This document shows positions 8,488 to 16,903 of a stretch of 64,000 nucleotides of DNA, in pieces. The notes below the pieces were generated by a model. It did not search any database. It was given only the letters and a program-made list of their open reading frames with translations, and was not told where the DNA came from. Position 1 is the stretch's first letter; every line of letters starts with the position of its first letter. Origin of the DNA: Bacillus sp. FJAT-47783 (lineage in GTDB: Bacteria > Bacillota > Bacilli > Bacillales > Aeribacillaceae); NCBI RefSeq assembly GCF_022808615.1, contig NZ_JAKZKS010000008.1:1-64000 (forward strand), read 5' to 3'. The position numbers and the translations under genes are program-made.

Positions 8488-8709
8488 ATGGGGAAATATA
8501 GTGTTACATTAATCTGTTTAATATCTATAAATATTGGAGTAGTATTTTTATTTACTGATTTATGGGTTAGATTTATATTATTTGGTATTGTTATATTACT
8601 TGATTTATTAAGTGCCTACAGACACGACAAAAATTACGGTTTAGCCACTACTTTTTTCTTTTGTGGTATTATCATCAACTTAGCATTTAAGGTCACGAGT
8701 GTTGATTAA
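8488..8709 (+). CDS. Small membrane protein, unknown
   Basis: 73 residues from ATG 8488, six bases after TTTGGAGG, in preference to an in-frame start at 8452 that lies in the inverted-repeat end. Three hydrophobic segments with short polar links (SAYRHDKN between the second and third). No family recognised. It starts 30 bp after the MITE-like element and is followed by the IS4 remnant, so it may be accessory cargo. Confidence 0.55.
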   Translation: MGKYSVTLICLISINIGVVFLFTDLWVRFILFGIVILLDLLSAYRHDKNYGLATTFFFCGIIINLAFKVTSVD

Positions 8710-8738
8710 CCAATAAAATCCAGAAAAAACAACAAAAA

Positions 8739-8795
8739 AGGACACCTTTCCTGTAGAATGTAAGTACCAACCAACAAACCAAGGAAGAGGTGTCC
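8739..8795 (+). promoter_or_regulatory. Inverted repeat covering the IS4 transposase ribosome site
   Basis: AGGACACCTTTCCT at 8739 is complementary to AGGAAGAGGTGTCC at 8782-8795, which contains the transposase ribosome binding site. A hairpin formed in a transcript entering from outside would hide the site, the known way IS4/IS10-type elements limit expression from flanking promoters. Confidence 0.55.
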
Positions 8796-8798
8796 CCT

Positions 8799-9119
8799 AT
8801 GAAAAAGAATACCACGCTCCCGAATTTACTGCAAAAGATTATTTCTGAAGATGAATTAAAAATGATTGTGAAAGCTGTTGGTTACAAGGATACTGCTCGA
8901 AAGTTTGATGTTCAAACGTTAATCGAGTATTTGGTAACAGCTTCAGCTAATGAGTGGAAAAGCTTTCGGCATGGGGCGGATGTCGCCCCTACGTATGGAC
9001 TCGCACAGGCAGACTATTCAACGTTTTCAAAGAAGGCCAGTCATGTGGACTTTGAGATAATGAAGCAACTTTTTGATTTGGTTGTATCTAAATGCAACCG
9101 TCAAACTCGTCGATCATGA
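8799..9119 (+). pseudogene. IS4-family transposase, N-terminal fragment
   Basis: 106 residues beginning MKKNTTLPNLLQKI, with VKAVGYKDTARKFDVQTLIE and EWKSFRHGAD, then FEIMKQLFDLVVSKCNRQTRRS. This is the standard N-terminus of Bacillus IS4-type (IS4Bsu1/IS231-like) transposases. The frame stops at 9117-9119, where the family continues for over 200 more residues including the catalytic domain. DNA beyond about 9110 belongs to a surface-protein gene in another frame, so a deletion joined the two. Confidence 0.85.
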
Positions 9120-9534
9120 AGGTTTCCGCGCTGAAGATCAATTTGGCGGTAAGCAGCGATCGGACGTTTGGTCCTTTCTAACAAAGGAAGGTGTTGTGCA
9201 CCCTCCTGAACTTGAAAATCCCGATCGTCCAGATAATGGGGATTCGGGCGGGTCAGAAAACGAAACGGATGATAAACATTCAAATAACAACGGGGATCAA
9301 TCTGGTCATGATAATGTCGATAATCATGATCAAAACGGAAATAGTCCGTTTGAAAATGAAACAAACAAACCGATTGAAAACGTATCTAATGATAAGTCTT
9401 CAACATTTAATAAACATGAAAATTTACCAAATACAGCAACAACAATGTATAATTGGCTCCTACTTGGTATAAGTTTACTACTACTTGGAGTGATTGCCCA
9501 AAAAATGACGGGGCGAAAACATTTGTATAAATAG
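9109..9534 (+). pseudogene. C-terminal remnant of LPXTG cell-wall-anchored protein
   Basis: The frame reads VDHEGFRAEDQFGGKQRSD, then a long Asn/Asp/Gly/Glu-rich linker, then a sorting signal: LPNTA, a hydrophobic stretch (YNWLLLGISLLLLGVIA) and a basic tail (GRKHLYK). Such tails are cut by sortase between T and A or G and linked to peptidoglycan. The catalytic or binding domains are missing; the upstream sequence is IS4 transposase in a different frame. An in-frame TTG at 9073 lies inside IS4 DNA with no ribosome site, so expression is unlikely. Confidence 0.75.
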
Positions 9535-9542
9535 CATAAAGC

Positions 9543-9669
9543 GGGGCTGCCCGAAAAGTGTACGCCCCGAATTCTAAAAAAGTAGACATCAAGAATGTTG
9601 ATTTTACAGCATTCTTGATGTCTTAATTTTGGCGTGTTTTACGCAAAAATGGACTTTTTACACAGCTCC
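9543..9669 (+). repeat. Dispersed element family 1, copy A
   Basis: 127 bp with inverted ends (GGGGCTGCCCGAAAAGT and ACTTTTTACACAGCTCC). The central hairpin ACATCAAGAATG / CATTCTTGATGT surrounds TTGATTTTACAG. It aligns along its length with copies at 15069-15189 and, inverted, 28806-28937. It starts 9 bp after the LPXTG remnant stop and could act as a terminator. Confidence 0.8.
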
Positions 9670-9914
9670 GTTTTCATGTTGACTAGAAAGTTTATAACTA
9701 TTCTTTTTATCCTTGAACTTCAGGGGGATTATTCCATTATAGTGACAAATTATGAAGCTCATCCTTTAAAGAAAATTGGATTTCTAGGTGAAAGTTTAGA
9801 AGAGTTAACGGTGCAAGGGTGAAGTAACGGAGCAGCTAGATGAAAGGCTGTTCTCATAAAAAATGTTGTGTTGAAAGTAGAGTATGATATTAATATAATG
9901 ATTTTTGGATAAAT

Positions 9915-10109
9915 ATGGGGGTGTATTTTACGGTAAAGAACTTACCTTTACTATTATCAATGTTAATAGTCGGAAATAGTTCCTTAACGATAAGCAAAGC
10001 TACACAGTTATTACATTGGTTTTTAATAATAATTGCTGTGGTTTTTAACATTTGTAGTGCAATAGGTTTAATTCTCCATGTTGGTGTTCAGAAACCTAAT
10101 AAAAATTGA
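9915..10109 (+). CDS. Possible small membrane protein
   Basis: 64 residues, hydrophobic in two blocks (residues 9-25 and 33-56) with a polar C-terminal tail. No convincing ribosome site precedes the ATG; the GGGGGTG run lies inside the first codons. The flanking stretches 9670-9914 and 10110-10318 contain no better gene. Treat as tentative. Confidence 0.3.
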   Translation: MGVYFTVKNLPLLLSMLIVGNSSLTISKATQLLHWFLIIIAVVFNICSAIGLILHVGVQKPNKN

Positions 10110-10318
10110 ACCTATATTTATTTCTCTTATTGTGTTTACAGTAGTTTTATTGAATCTCTGACAAGCTGAAACAAGAATTTGATGAACTCTTTCATTTTAG
10201 TGATTATCTTTTAAACATCTTCCTCAATTGGGCGCTTTATATAAGTAAAAGCTCAATTTCCTTAATAATTCTGAGCAATGGAGCTCTTTTTTCTAAGAAG
10301 AAAGGGTTCTTTTTTGTT

Positions 10319-10720
10319 TTATAACTTTTCTGTATGTTCTTTAATCGTTGAGACAATTTCTTGAAAAGTGTATTTATGGTTTACAACATCGACTGTAAAG
10401 TCTTGTTCTTCCTCTATTCCCATTGTCCATCTGTAATGATTTATTTTCAAAAACACAATGAGTGAGGCAAGAGCTGTTCTTTTGTTTGCATTGTGGAAAG
10501 TATGATCTTTAGCTATTGATTCAAATAGTGCTGCTGCTTTTTCATATATAGATGGATAAGCGTCATGACCAAATAAGGATTGCTTAGGTCGGTTAATCGT
10601 AGAATCAAGTAAACCTGGGTTTTTTACTCCTGTTGGTTCTTTTGGTGAATATAAACGAATCTGCACAGTATTGATCGCTATCACTTGATTGGTTGTCAAA
10701 TAAATGATTTCGTCATTCAT
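10319..10720 (-). CDS. doc: Doc-type (Fic fold) toxin of a toxin-antitoxin pair
   Basis: 133 residues, the usual Doc length. The Fic/Doc core HTFHNANKRT lies at residues 73-82, matching HxFx(D/N)xNKR, with N-terminal YLTTNQVIAIN and GLLDSTINRP typical of Doc. Doc phosphorylates elongation factor EF-Tu and stops translation (known for P1 Doc). The start overlaps the antitoxin stop by 4 bp, so translation is coupled. Partner is an AbrB-type antitoxin rather than the classical Phd. Confidence 0.88.
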   Translation of the reverse strand: MNDEIIYLTTNQVIAINTVQIRLYSPKEPTGVKNPGLLDSTINRPKQSLFGHDAYPSIYEKAAALFESIAKDHTFHNANKRTALASLIVFLKINHYRWTMGIEEEQDFTVDVVNHKYTFQEIVSTIKEHTEKL

Positions 10721-10968
10721 CTATCTACTAACCCTTTAAATGCTTTGTCGTGCTCCTTTATCACATCGTTAAGAAGCTCCATAAATTCAGCATCCACTCC
10801 ATCTGGAAGATGGAGTTGCTCTTTCTTTCTTAAAATGATTTTTCCATCTTTTACTTCAACTTGTACGTCATCTCCTTGAGATAGTCCTACTTGTTTTAAT
10901 AATTCAAGAGGTAGTGTGATTCCGACACTATTCCCTATTTTTGTGATTTTTCTTTCAATTTGTTCCAT
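10717..10968 (-). CDS. AbrB/MazE-type antitoxin of the Doc module
   Basis: 83 residues from ATG 10968, ten bases after GAAGGG; the GTG at 10977 is only three bases from that site and is less likely. Residues 4-45 are a swapped-hairpin AbrB domain (ITKIGNSVGITLPLELLKQV then GDDVQVEVKDGKIILRK), which binds operator DNA. The C-terminal helix (residues 50-83) is the probable toxin-binding arm. It likely represses its own promoter through the three palindromes just upstream. Confidence 0.85.
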   Translation of the reverse strand: MEQIERKITKIGNSVGITLPLELLKQVGLSQGDDVQVEVKDGKIILRKKEQLHLPDGVDAEFMELLNDVIKEHDKAFKGLVDR

Positions 10969-10984
10969 AAATTTCACACCCTTC

Positions 10985-11010
10985 GTTATAACTGTTATAA
11001 CGATTATAAC
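10985..11010 (-). promoter_or_regulatory. Triple palindromic operator of the doc module
   Basis: GTTATAAC at 10985-10992 and again at 10994-11001, then ATTATAAC at 11003-11010. The first two are perfect 8-bp palindromes and all three are spaced exactly 9 bp apart. They lie 17 bp upstream of the antitoxin start, where AbrB-type antitoxins bind. Confidence 0.65.
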
Positions 11011-11247
11011 AAAATGTTCATTATTCTCAATGGTTTAGGTCTCTACGATATTTTATTATCTTCAGCAAAATGGGCGCGATTGTTTAACAAGAAGTAAAAC
11101 GGTGATACATATTAGTCATAAATAATGTCCATTGATTCATGTATGCAATTCTGGAGTAGTATTAATTAACAAAGAATATAGAATTTACGAAACATTCACT
11201 CAAATCATTCGTATTACGATTAAAAGCTAATAAAGTGAGGTGTTATT

Positions 11248-11616
11248 TTGGAAACAAATCTTCAAACGTCTCAACATGTTGAAATTGTTACCAATAAAGA
11301 AGTAAGTTTGAGAAAAGTATTAAATGTAATAGGGATTTTCATCTTTGTTGGATTAGCCTTAACAACTGTCACGATTCCCATTTCTTTGAATGAAAAAATG
11401 GAATGGTATATAAATGAAGATAAGAAAATGGGTTTTACGGAACTTAAAGAGTTCTTCCTATTCATATCTGGAAGTGCATTCATTTATTATTTTTTAGTCA
11501 ATATTTATTTCATAGGACGTTCATGGCGAAAGGTAGTTTTTATAATTCTTATCCTATTAACAGGTTTTAGTTTATTTATGGTTTTTTATCTTCTAAATCA
11601 TTCAACACCACACTAA
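11248..11616 (+). CDS. Hypothetical membrane protein
   Basis: 122 residues from a TTG start eight bases after GTGAGGTG. Polar N-terminus (25 residues), then three membrane segments around residues 28-47, 68-86 and 93-113. No family recognised. A single-gene unit between the toxin-antitoxin pair and the amylase gene, closed by a hairpin at 11651. Confidence 0.5.
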   Translation: METNLQTSQHVEIVTNKEVSLRKVLNVIGIFIFVGLALTTVTIPISLNEKMEWYINEDKKMGFTELKEFFLFISGSAFIYYFLVNIYFIGRSWRKVVFIILILLTGFSLFMVFYLLNHSTPH

Positions 11617-11650
11617 AAATAGGAATGTTAATTTTTTTTCATCCGATAAG

Positions 11651-11680
11651 GACGCTTTCCTAAACAAGGAGAGCGTCTCT
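11651..11680 (+). terminator. Hairpin after the 122-residue membrane protein
   Basis: GGACGCT..TCCT pairs with AGGA.AGCGTC around a short AT loop. It lies 35 bp after the stop, and the T run is weak. Confidence 0.5.
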
Positions 11681-11740
11681 TTGATCTGTACTGAGCACAG
11701 CAAAGGTGTATATTCGTTTGGACAAGACAGACGAAAACGT

Positions 11741-13510
11741 TCAATCAATTTTCCCTTTTTCGAGTAAAAATTGAAAGGAATAGGGCGGGATCGTTATGTT
11801 TAGCGTTTCTGCATTTGCGGCAAAATCATCTTCTGTCCATACATCTTGTAATGTCGTATTTCGTAATGAGAATGGTAGTGTAACGGATTGTTCTTGGTCA
11901 CTGTTATTTAAGATGAAAATGAACTGGTTTTTCTCATCTGTTTTTGTAAATAATACGACTTCCTTTTCTTCTGGAACAGGGTGGAATGTGAGCGTTCCTT
12001 TATTTCCCATTAAGGCATGTTGTTTTCTAAGCTGAATTAATTTTTTTACAAACAAAAATAGCTCATGCTCATGATGATTAAGATCCCATGGCATGCATTT
12101 GCGACAATCTGGATCTTGTCCGCCTGTAAGACCAATCTCATCTCCATAATATAGACAAGGTGTACCTGGATAGGAGAACAAAAAGGCAAATAACAGCTTT
12201 AACTTTTCTGTATGTTCTTGAGCCGCTGTCGCAATTCGTTCTGTATCATGACTGCCCGCAATGTTAAATAACACTTCATTTATGTTCATTTGGTATGTGT
12301 GACGATTTCGTTCGATTGTCGAAATAAATTGTTTTGTTTTCATTTCATTTGTTAAAAAATATTGACGCATTGCATCTGTGAGCGGGTAGTTCATGACGGA
12401 ATCAAATTGGTCGCCTAATAGCCAGCGAATCGCATCATGCCAAACTTCACCAACGATAAACATGTCTTTCTTTATTTCCTTTACTTTTTTTCGGAACTCT
12501 CGCCAAAACGTATGGTCAATTTCGTTTGCGACATCTAGTCGCCAACCATCGATATCGTATTGTTCTATCCAATACGTTGCGACTTTCAATAAGTATTCTT
12601 TCACTTCTGGATTAGACGTGTTGAATTTGGGCATCCGCTTTTCAAATGCAAACGTTTCGTAATTGGGGTGTGGTTCTGTTTGAACAGGAAATTCACGAAT
12701 AAAAAACCAGTCTTTATACGGTGACTGTTCGCCTTTTTGCAACACATCTTGAAAAGGCGGGAATTCAAAGCCACAATGATTAAAAACGGCATCTAACATC
12801 ACTTTTATCCCATGTTCATGGCATACGTTTACAAGTTGTTTGAATTCATTTTTGTCTCCAAATTGAGGATCAATTTGAAAATAATCGATTGTGTCATATT
12901 TATGATTCGATTTTGCTTGAAAAATTGGCGTTAAATAAATACCAGTAATTCCGAGCTCTTTTAAGTAATCAATGCGGTCAATAATCCCTTTTACGTCCCC
13001 GCCAAAGTAGCTATCCTGTTTAGGTGTTTGTCCCCACTTTTCGATTTGTTTTGGGTCATTTTTCGTACTGCCATTATGAAAGCGCTCCGGAAAGATTTGA
13101 TACCAAACGGTGTCCTTCACCCAATCTGGAGCTTTGAACGTATCAGCTTCATGTAAATATGGGAAGCAAAAATATGGACCAATATCCGTTGGCTGTTCTT
13201 TGAAAAATCCTTGTTCTGTATAAAAAAGAAACTGTTTGCCATCGTACAGTTGAAACCCGTAGCGAAGCCGGTTCATCTTCGTCTTAACGGATACGAGCCA
13301 ATAATCAAATAGATCGTCACATCCTGATTTGTACATATCGATTGTGGAATACTTCCATTGACCGTTTTCCCATAAAAACGGATCACCATAATAACATTTA
13401 ACGGATTGGATATCTTGTTTTTTCGTACGTAAGTGAATGTGAAGGCAATCTTTATCGTACATGTATACAAATGGTGGATAAGCCCGGTGATAAACGGCTT
13501 CCAAGAGCAT
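11741..13510 (-). CDS. GH13 neopullulanase / cyclomaltodextrinase-type amylase
   Basis: 589 residues, no signal peptide, so cytoplasmic. An N-terminal beta domain (1-125) is followed by the TIM barrel from DTVWYQIFPERF (residue 134). Catalytic residues are intact: nucleophile D326 in GWRLDVANE, acid/base E355 in GEVWHDA, and D422 in GSHDTER; DAVFNHCG (240-247) supplies the region I Asn-His. N-terminal domain plus length match the GH13_20 maltogenic amylase/neopullulanase group, which hydrolyses cyclodextrins, pullulan and maltodextrins inside the cell. Clear AAGGAGAGG site before the ATG. Divergent from the amylase-like gene at 13647. Exact substrate cannot be told from sequence. Confidence 0.88.
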   Translation of the reverse strand: MLLEAVYHRAYPPFVYMYDKDCLHIHLRTKKQDIQSVKCYYGDPFLWENGQWKYSTIDMYKSGCDDLFDYWLVSVKTKMNRLRYGFQLYDGKQFLFYTEQGFFKEQPTDIGPYFCFPYLHEADTFKAPDWVKDTVWYQIFPERFHNGSTKNDPKQIEKWGQTPKQDSYFGGDVKGIIDRIDYLKELGITGIYLTPIFQAKSNHKYDTIDYFQIDPQFGDKNEFKQLVNVCHEHGIKVMLDAVFNHCGFEFPPFQDVLQKGEQSPYKDWFFIREFPVQTEPHPNYETFAFEKRMPKFNTSNPEVKEYLLKVATYWIEQYDIDGWRLDVANEIDHTFWREFRKKVKEIKKDMFIVGEVWHDAIRWLLGDQFDSVMNYPLTDAMRQYFLTNEMKTKQFISTIERNRHTYQMNINEVLFNIAGSHDTERIATAAQEHTEKLKLLFAFLFSYPGTPCLYYGDEIGLTGGQDPDCRKCMPWDLNHHEHELFLFVKKLIQLRKQHALMGNKGTLTFHPVPEEKEVVLFTKTDEKNQFIFILNNSDQEQSVTLPFSLRNTTLQDVWTEDDFAANAETLNITIPPYSFQFLLEKGKID

Positions 13511-13646
13511 AGAATACCTCTCCTTTTGTTTTAGCCCTTTGATTTATACATATTCCATTTTGTCCAAAATGTCGATAATATTGACGGTGTAGGAGAAAAA
13601 AGGTAATCTTAAAATCGACTTACTGTATATTTAGGGGGAAAATAAA

Positions 13647-15086
13647 TTGAAAAGAAAGATTATCGTATGGCTCCTCCCATTTTTACTGTTATATACGACG
13701 ACAGTAAATGGAGCTATACAAGATGAAGTGATTTACCATTTAATGATAGACCGCTTTAACAATAAGGATTTAAGTAATGATGGAGAAAAACATATCGGAG
13801 ATTTAAGCAAATATCAAGGTGGAGACTTTAAAGGTGTAGAGGACAAGCTCAGTTTTTTACAAAATATGGGCTTTACCGTTGTCTCATTATCTCCAGTTTT
13901 TAAAAACGAAGGCGACGGATATGACGGATTATCAGTAGAGGATTTTCAAAAAGTAGAAGAACATTTTGGAACGTTAAAGGATTTCAAATCATTAATTTTG
14001 AAAGCGCATCAAAAAGAAATGAAAGTAATCATGGACTTTCATTTTCAAGTTGGACCAAATCATAAATGGCTGCGAGATGGAGAGAAAAAAGACTGGTTTA
14101 TTGCAAATGAAACGATGTTAAATATGGATCATGAAGATGCGAGAAAGTATATGATCGAAACAGCGAAATGGTGGATGAAAAAAACAGATGTTGATGGCTA
14201 CCGGTTGTTACATGTTGAGCAAGCATCTCCTTCATTTTGGGAACAATTTGTTGAGGAAGTTAAACGGGAAAATGAAGACTTCTACCTCATAGCAGATGTA
14301 AATGAAGAAGATATGAAAAAGTATGAAAAGGTCCCTTTCGATGCATTTATGAATGATCAATATATGAAACACGCACAAAAGTCATTTTCAAAGGTAGAGA
14401 CTCCCCTACAAGACTTGGACGAATTGTGGAGAAATCCGAATCAATCATTTGTTAGCTTCATCGATGATGAAAGCACTGTTCGTTTCACAAGGAAAGCAGT
14501 TGAACAAAATCAAATTCCGGTAACGCGAACTATGTTGGCACTTGCCCATATGTATACATCACCTGCGATTCCATTTGTTTTTTACGGAACAGAAGTCGCA
14601 CTCGATGGTGGGGTAGGAAACGAAAATCATAATGTCATGAACTTTAGAACGAGTACCGAGCTTATTAATTATATTTCGGATTTAGCTAATATAAGAAAGA
14701 TGTACCCAGCATTACAAAAAGGAAACTACGAACTTCTTTATGAACAGAACGGTGTTGTCGTTTACAAGCGTAGTGACCAAGATGAAGAAATCATTGTGGC
14801 GATAAACAATACGTCAACGTCGAAAATGATCCAGCTTAATCATGATGCCGTTCAAGAGGGACAAGAGCTACACGGCTTAATGGTCGGCGGTGTCGTTCGG
14901 AGTAATGAAAAGGGCTATTCGTTTGTAGTAGACGGAGAAACGGTTGAGATTTTTATCGTTGATGATCAAAAAGGAATCAATTATTTTTTTGTAAGCATTT
15001 TTGTGCTAATTCCGCTGTTATTTGTGTTATTTTTACGATTAGCATATAAAAAAGGGAAAAGAAAGAATGGACTGTCCGAAAAGTAG
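13647..15086 (+). CDS. Membrane-anchored GH13 homologue lacking catalytic residues (pseudoenzyme)
   Basis: 479 residues from TTG, eight bases after AGGGGG. Signal peptide (1-22), a GH13 barrel beginning DEVIYHLMIDRFNN, and a C-terminal membrane helix near residues 447-467 with a basic tail. Family members have DxxxNH, GYRLD, GEV and NHD. Here region I is DFHFQV (N and H lost at 134-135), the nucleophile position is L188 (GYRLLHVE), the acid/base is D217 (IADV), and the third aspartate is replaced around S276 (FIDDESTVRF). Fold-defining segments such as GGDFKGV, HFGTL and PFVFYGTEVALDGG remain. The last codons and stop come from a dispersed repeat. A sugar-binding or structural surface role is inferred. 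Confidence 0.8.
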   Translation: MKRKIIVWLLPFLLLYTTTVNGAIQDEVIYHLMIDRFNNKDLSNDGEKHIGDLSKYQGGDFKGVEDKLSFLQNMGFTVVSLSPVFKNEGDGYDGLSVEDFQKVEEHFGTLKDFKSLILKAHQKEMKVIMDFHFQVGPNHKWLRDGEKKDWFIANETMLNMDHEDARKYMIETAKWWMKKTDVDGYRLLHVEQASPSFWEQFVEEVKRENEDFYLIADVNEEDMKKYEKVPFDAFMNDQYMKHAQKSFSKVETPLQDLDELWRNPNQSFVSFIDDESTVRFTRKAVEQNQIPVTRTMLALAHMYTSPAIPFVFYGTEVALDGGVGNENHNVMNFRTSTELINYISDLANIRKMYPALQKGNYELLYEQNGVVVYKRSDQDEEIIVAINNTSTSKMIQLNHDAVQEGQELHGLMVGGVVRSNEKGYSFVVDGETVEIFIVDDQKGINYFFVSIFVLIPLLFVLFLRLAYKKGKRKNGLSEK

Positions 15087-15189
15087 TATTTACGTCCCGA
15101 AATCTAAAAAAAGAAGACCCCAAGAATGTTGATTTTCCAGCATTCTTGGGGTTTTAATTTACCCTAATATGAACTTTTTAGACAGCCCC
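15069..15189 (+). repeat. Dispersed element family 1, copy B
   Basis: 121 bp. Ends GGACTGTCCGAAAAGT and ACTTTTTAGACAGCCCC are near-inverted. The central hairpin CCCCAAGAATG / CATTCTTGGGG encloses TTGATTTTCCAG and is followed by TTTT. The first 18 bp encode the C-terminal GLSEK and the TAG of the amylase-like gene. Confidence 0.85.
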
Positions 15190-15332
15190 TTTGAGTTGAA
15201 AATAACGTTGGGTTAAAATCCTTATAAAATTAACCTGATATTCTGTTAAGTTAGAATTTTAACGAAACTATGTTGACTTATAACCGTATCACTACTGTAT
15301 TTTTTCACTAAAGCGACACTCAATTCATATAA

Positions 15333-16202
15333 TTAGCTACTCACACTTGTCCCTCCGTTTACGTGCAGCATTTGTCCCGTCATATAGGAAGAGTCTTCAC
15401 AAGCTAAAAAGAGATAGGAAGGAGCTAGTTCAATCGGCTGACCGGGACGTTTCATCGGTGTATTAGATCCGAACGTACTTACTTTTTCACTGCTAAATGT
15501 AGAGGGGATAAGCGGTGTCCATATTGGTCCTGGCGCAACACCGTTTACACGTATTCCTTTTCCAACTAACGACTTTGCAAGAGAGCGGGTAAATGTCGTG
15601 ACCGCTCCTTTCGTTGCTGAGTAATCGATGAGTTGCTCGTTTCCTTCATAGGCTGTAACAGATGATGTGTTAATAATGGCGCTTCCTCTTTTTAAATAAG
15701 GTAAGGCAGCTTTTGTTAAATAAAAATAGGAGAACAAATTTGTTTCAAATGTGCGGATGAGTTGTTCTTTTGAAATATGCTCAATGTCCTTTTGTGGATG
15801 CTGTTCCGCAGCGTTATTCACTAGGATATCAAGTCTGCCAAAATGCTCAATCGTTTGTTTAATTATATGTTTGCAAACGGAATCATCGGCAATATCTCCA
15901 GCTAATAAAAGGCATTTCCTTCCGTATGATTCAACGACTTGTTTCGTTTCATTTGCATCTGGCTGTTCATTGAAAAAGCTTATAACGATATCGGCACCTT
16001 CTTGAGCAAAGCGAACAGCAACTGCTCGGCCAATTCCACTGTCACCACCTGTAATGATGGCAACTTTTTCTTTCAATTTGCCACTACCGACGTATTTTGC
16101 ATCATGGTACACCGGTTTTGGCGTCATGTTCATTTCGATTCCAGGTTGAACATCTTGATGTTGAGGGGGTAACGTTTGTGACGTGTTTTGTTGGTTAGTC
16201 AT
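15333..16202 (-). CDS. SDR-family oxidoreductase, general-stress-protein-39 type
   Basis: 289 residues. A polar N-terminal extension (1-40, with QTLPPQHQDVQPG) is typical of the YhdF/YdaD/GSP39 subgroup. Then Rossmann TGGDSGIG (about 52-59), NNAAEQ, catalytic Ser in INTSSVTAY and YSATK (Tyr and Lys of YxxxK). C-terminal GGTSVSS. Uses NAD(P)H on an unknown alcohol or aldehyde; B. subtilis relatives are SigB general stress proteins (known). AAGGAG lies upstream of the ATG. Monocistronic, facing away from plsY. Confidence 0.88.
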   Translation of the reverse strand: MTNQQNTSQTLPPQHQDVQPGIEMNMTPKPVYHDAKYVGSGKLKEKVAIITGGDSGIGRAVAVRFAQEGADIVISFFNEQPDANETKQVVESYGRKCLLLAGDIADDSVCKHIIKQTIEHFGRLDILVNNAAEQHPQKDIEHISKEQLIRTFETNLFSYFYLTKAALPYLKRGSAIINTSSVTAYEGNEQLIDYSATKGAVTTFTRSLAKSLVGKGIRVNGVAPGPIWTPLIPSTFSSEKVSTFGSNTPMKRPGQPIELAPSYLFLACEDSSYMTGQMLHVNGGTSVSS

Positions 16203-16330
16203 GAAAATACTCCTTTTCTTTTTTCATTAGTATGGGATTAAGGCAGATTTTGTATGTCAATATCGTCATTATTTAACAAAAAAAGGGAAGGTGGTAAAAT
16301 GATAGAAAAAGAGAATGGAAAGGGAGTATC

Positions 16331-16903
16331 ATGATAGTTGTTTTAGTGATTACCTCCTACTTTATTGGTTCTATTATGTTTGGATATTTGACGGCAACAC
16401 GTTTTGGGCATATCGATATTCAGAATGAGGGAAGTGGCAATGTTGGTGCGAGAAATGTGGGCAGGCTTATAGGGAAAAAAGCATTTGTCTATACTTTCTT
16501 AGGTGATGCAGCTAAGGGAAGTATCGTAGTGTTATGGGCTCAATACTTAGATGTATCAGATTTTTGGCAGCTTGTTACGTTACTTTCTGCAATTTTAGGC
16601 CATTTGTTTCCTGTTTTTCTGAATTTTCGTGGGGGAAAGGGGGTATCAACTTTTATCGGAGGATTTCTCGTTTATTCACCTATCATGTTTCTTGTTTTTA
16701 CAGGCTTCTTCTTAGTTGTTTTTTTCTTGATAAGAAGTATGACAATAGCTGGCTTACTTGCTATATGCATAGCTCCGTTTCTCTTATTGATGTTTCAAGT
16801 AGAACGAGGTGCTGTCATGGTGATGTGTGTTATCACAATTATTATATTATTGGCACATCGAAACAACATTGCAGAAAAATTGAAAACACGAGGTGACGGA
16901 TGA
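16331..16903 (+). CDS. PlsY-type acyl-phosphate:glycerol-3-phosphate acyltransferase paralogue
   Basis: 190 residues, five hydrophobic segments. PlsY motif 1 appears as EGSGNVGARNVGR (usual GSGNxGATN, here Ala-Arg instead of Ala-Thr), motif 2 as FRGGKGVST, and motif 3 ends in HRNNIAEKLK. PlsY transfers acyl groups from acyl-phosphate to glycerol-3-phosphate at the membrane. The 4-bp overlap with a GNAT-aminotransferase fusion is not the usual context of housekeeping plsY, which in Bacillus sits near parE. I therefore read it as a second, specialised acyltransferase. Start ATG follows AAGGGAGTATC. Confidence 0.82.
   Translation: MIVVLVITSYFIGSIMFGYLTATRFGHIDIQNEGSGNVGARNVGRLIGKKAFVYTFLGDAAKGSIVVLWAQYLDVSDFWQLVTLLSAILGHLFPVFLNFRGGKGVSTFIGGFLVYSPIMFLVFTGFFLVVFFLIRSMTIAGLLAICIAPFLLLMFQVERGAVMVMCVITIIILLAHRNNIAEKLKTRGDG

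Noticed and set aside
5000-11000. Prophage or integrative element
   Set aside because: No integrase, structural phage gene or attachment-site pair. The region is explained by separate IS remnants and small accessory genes.
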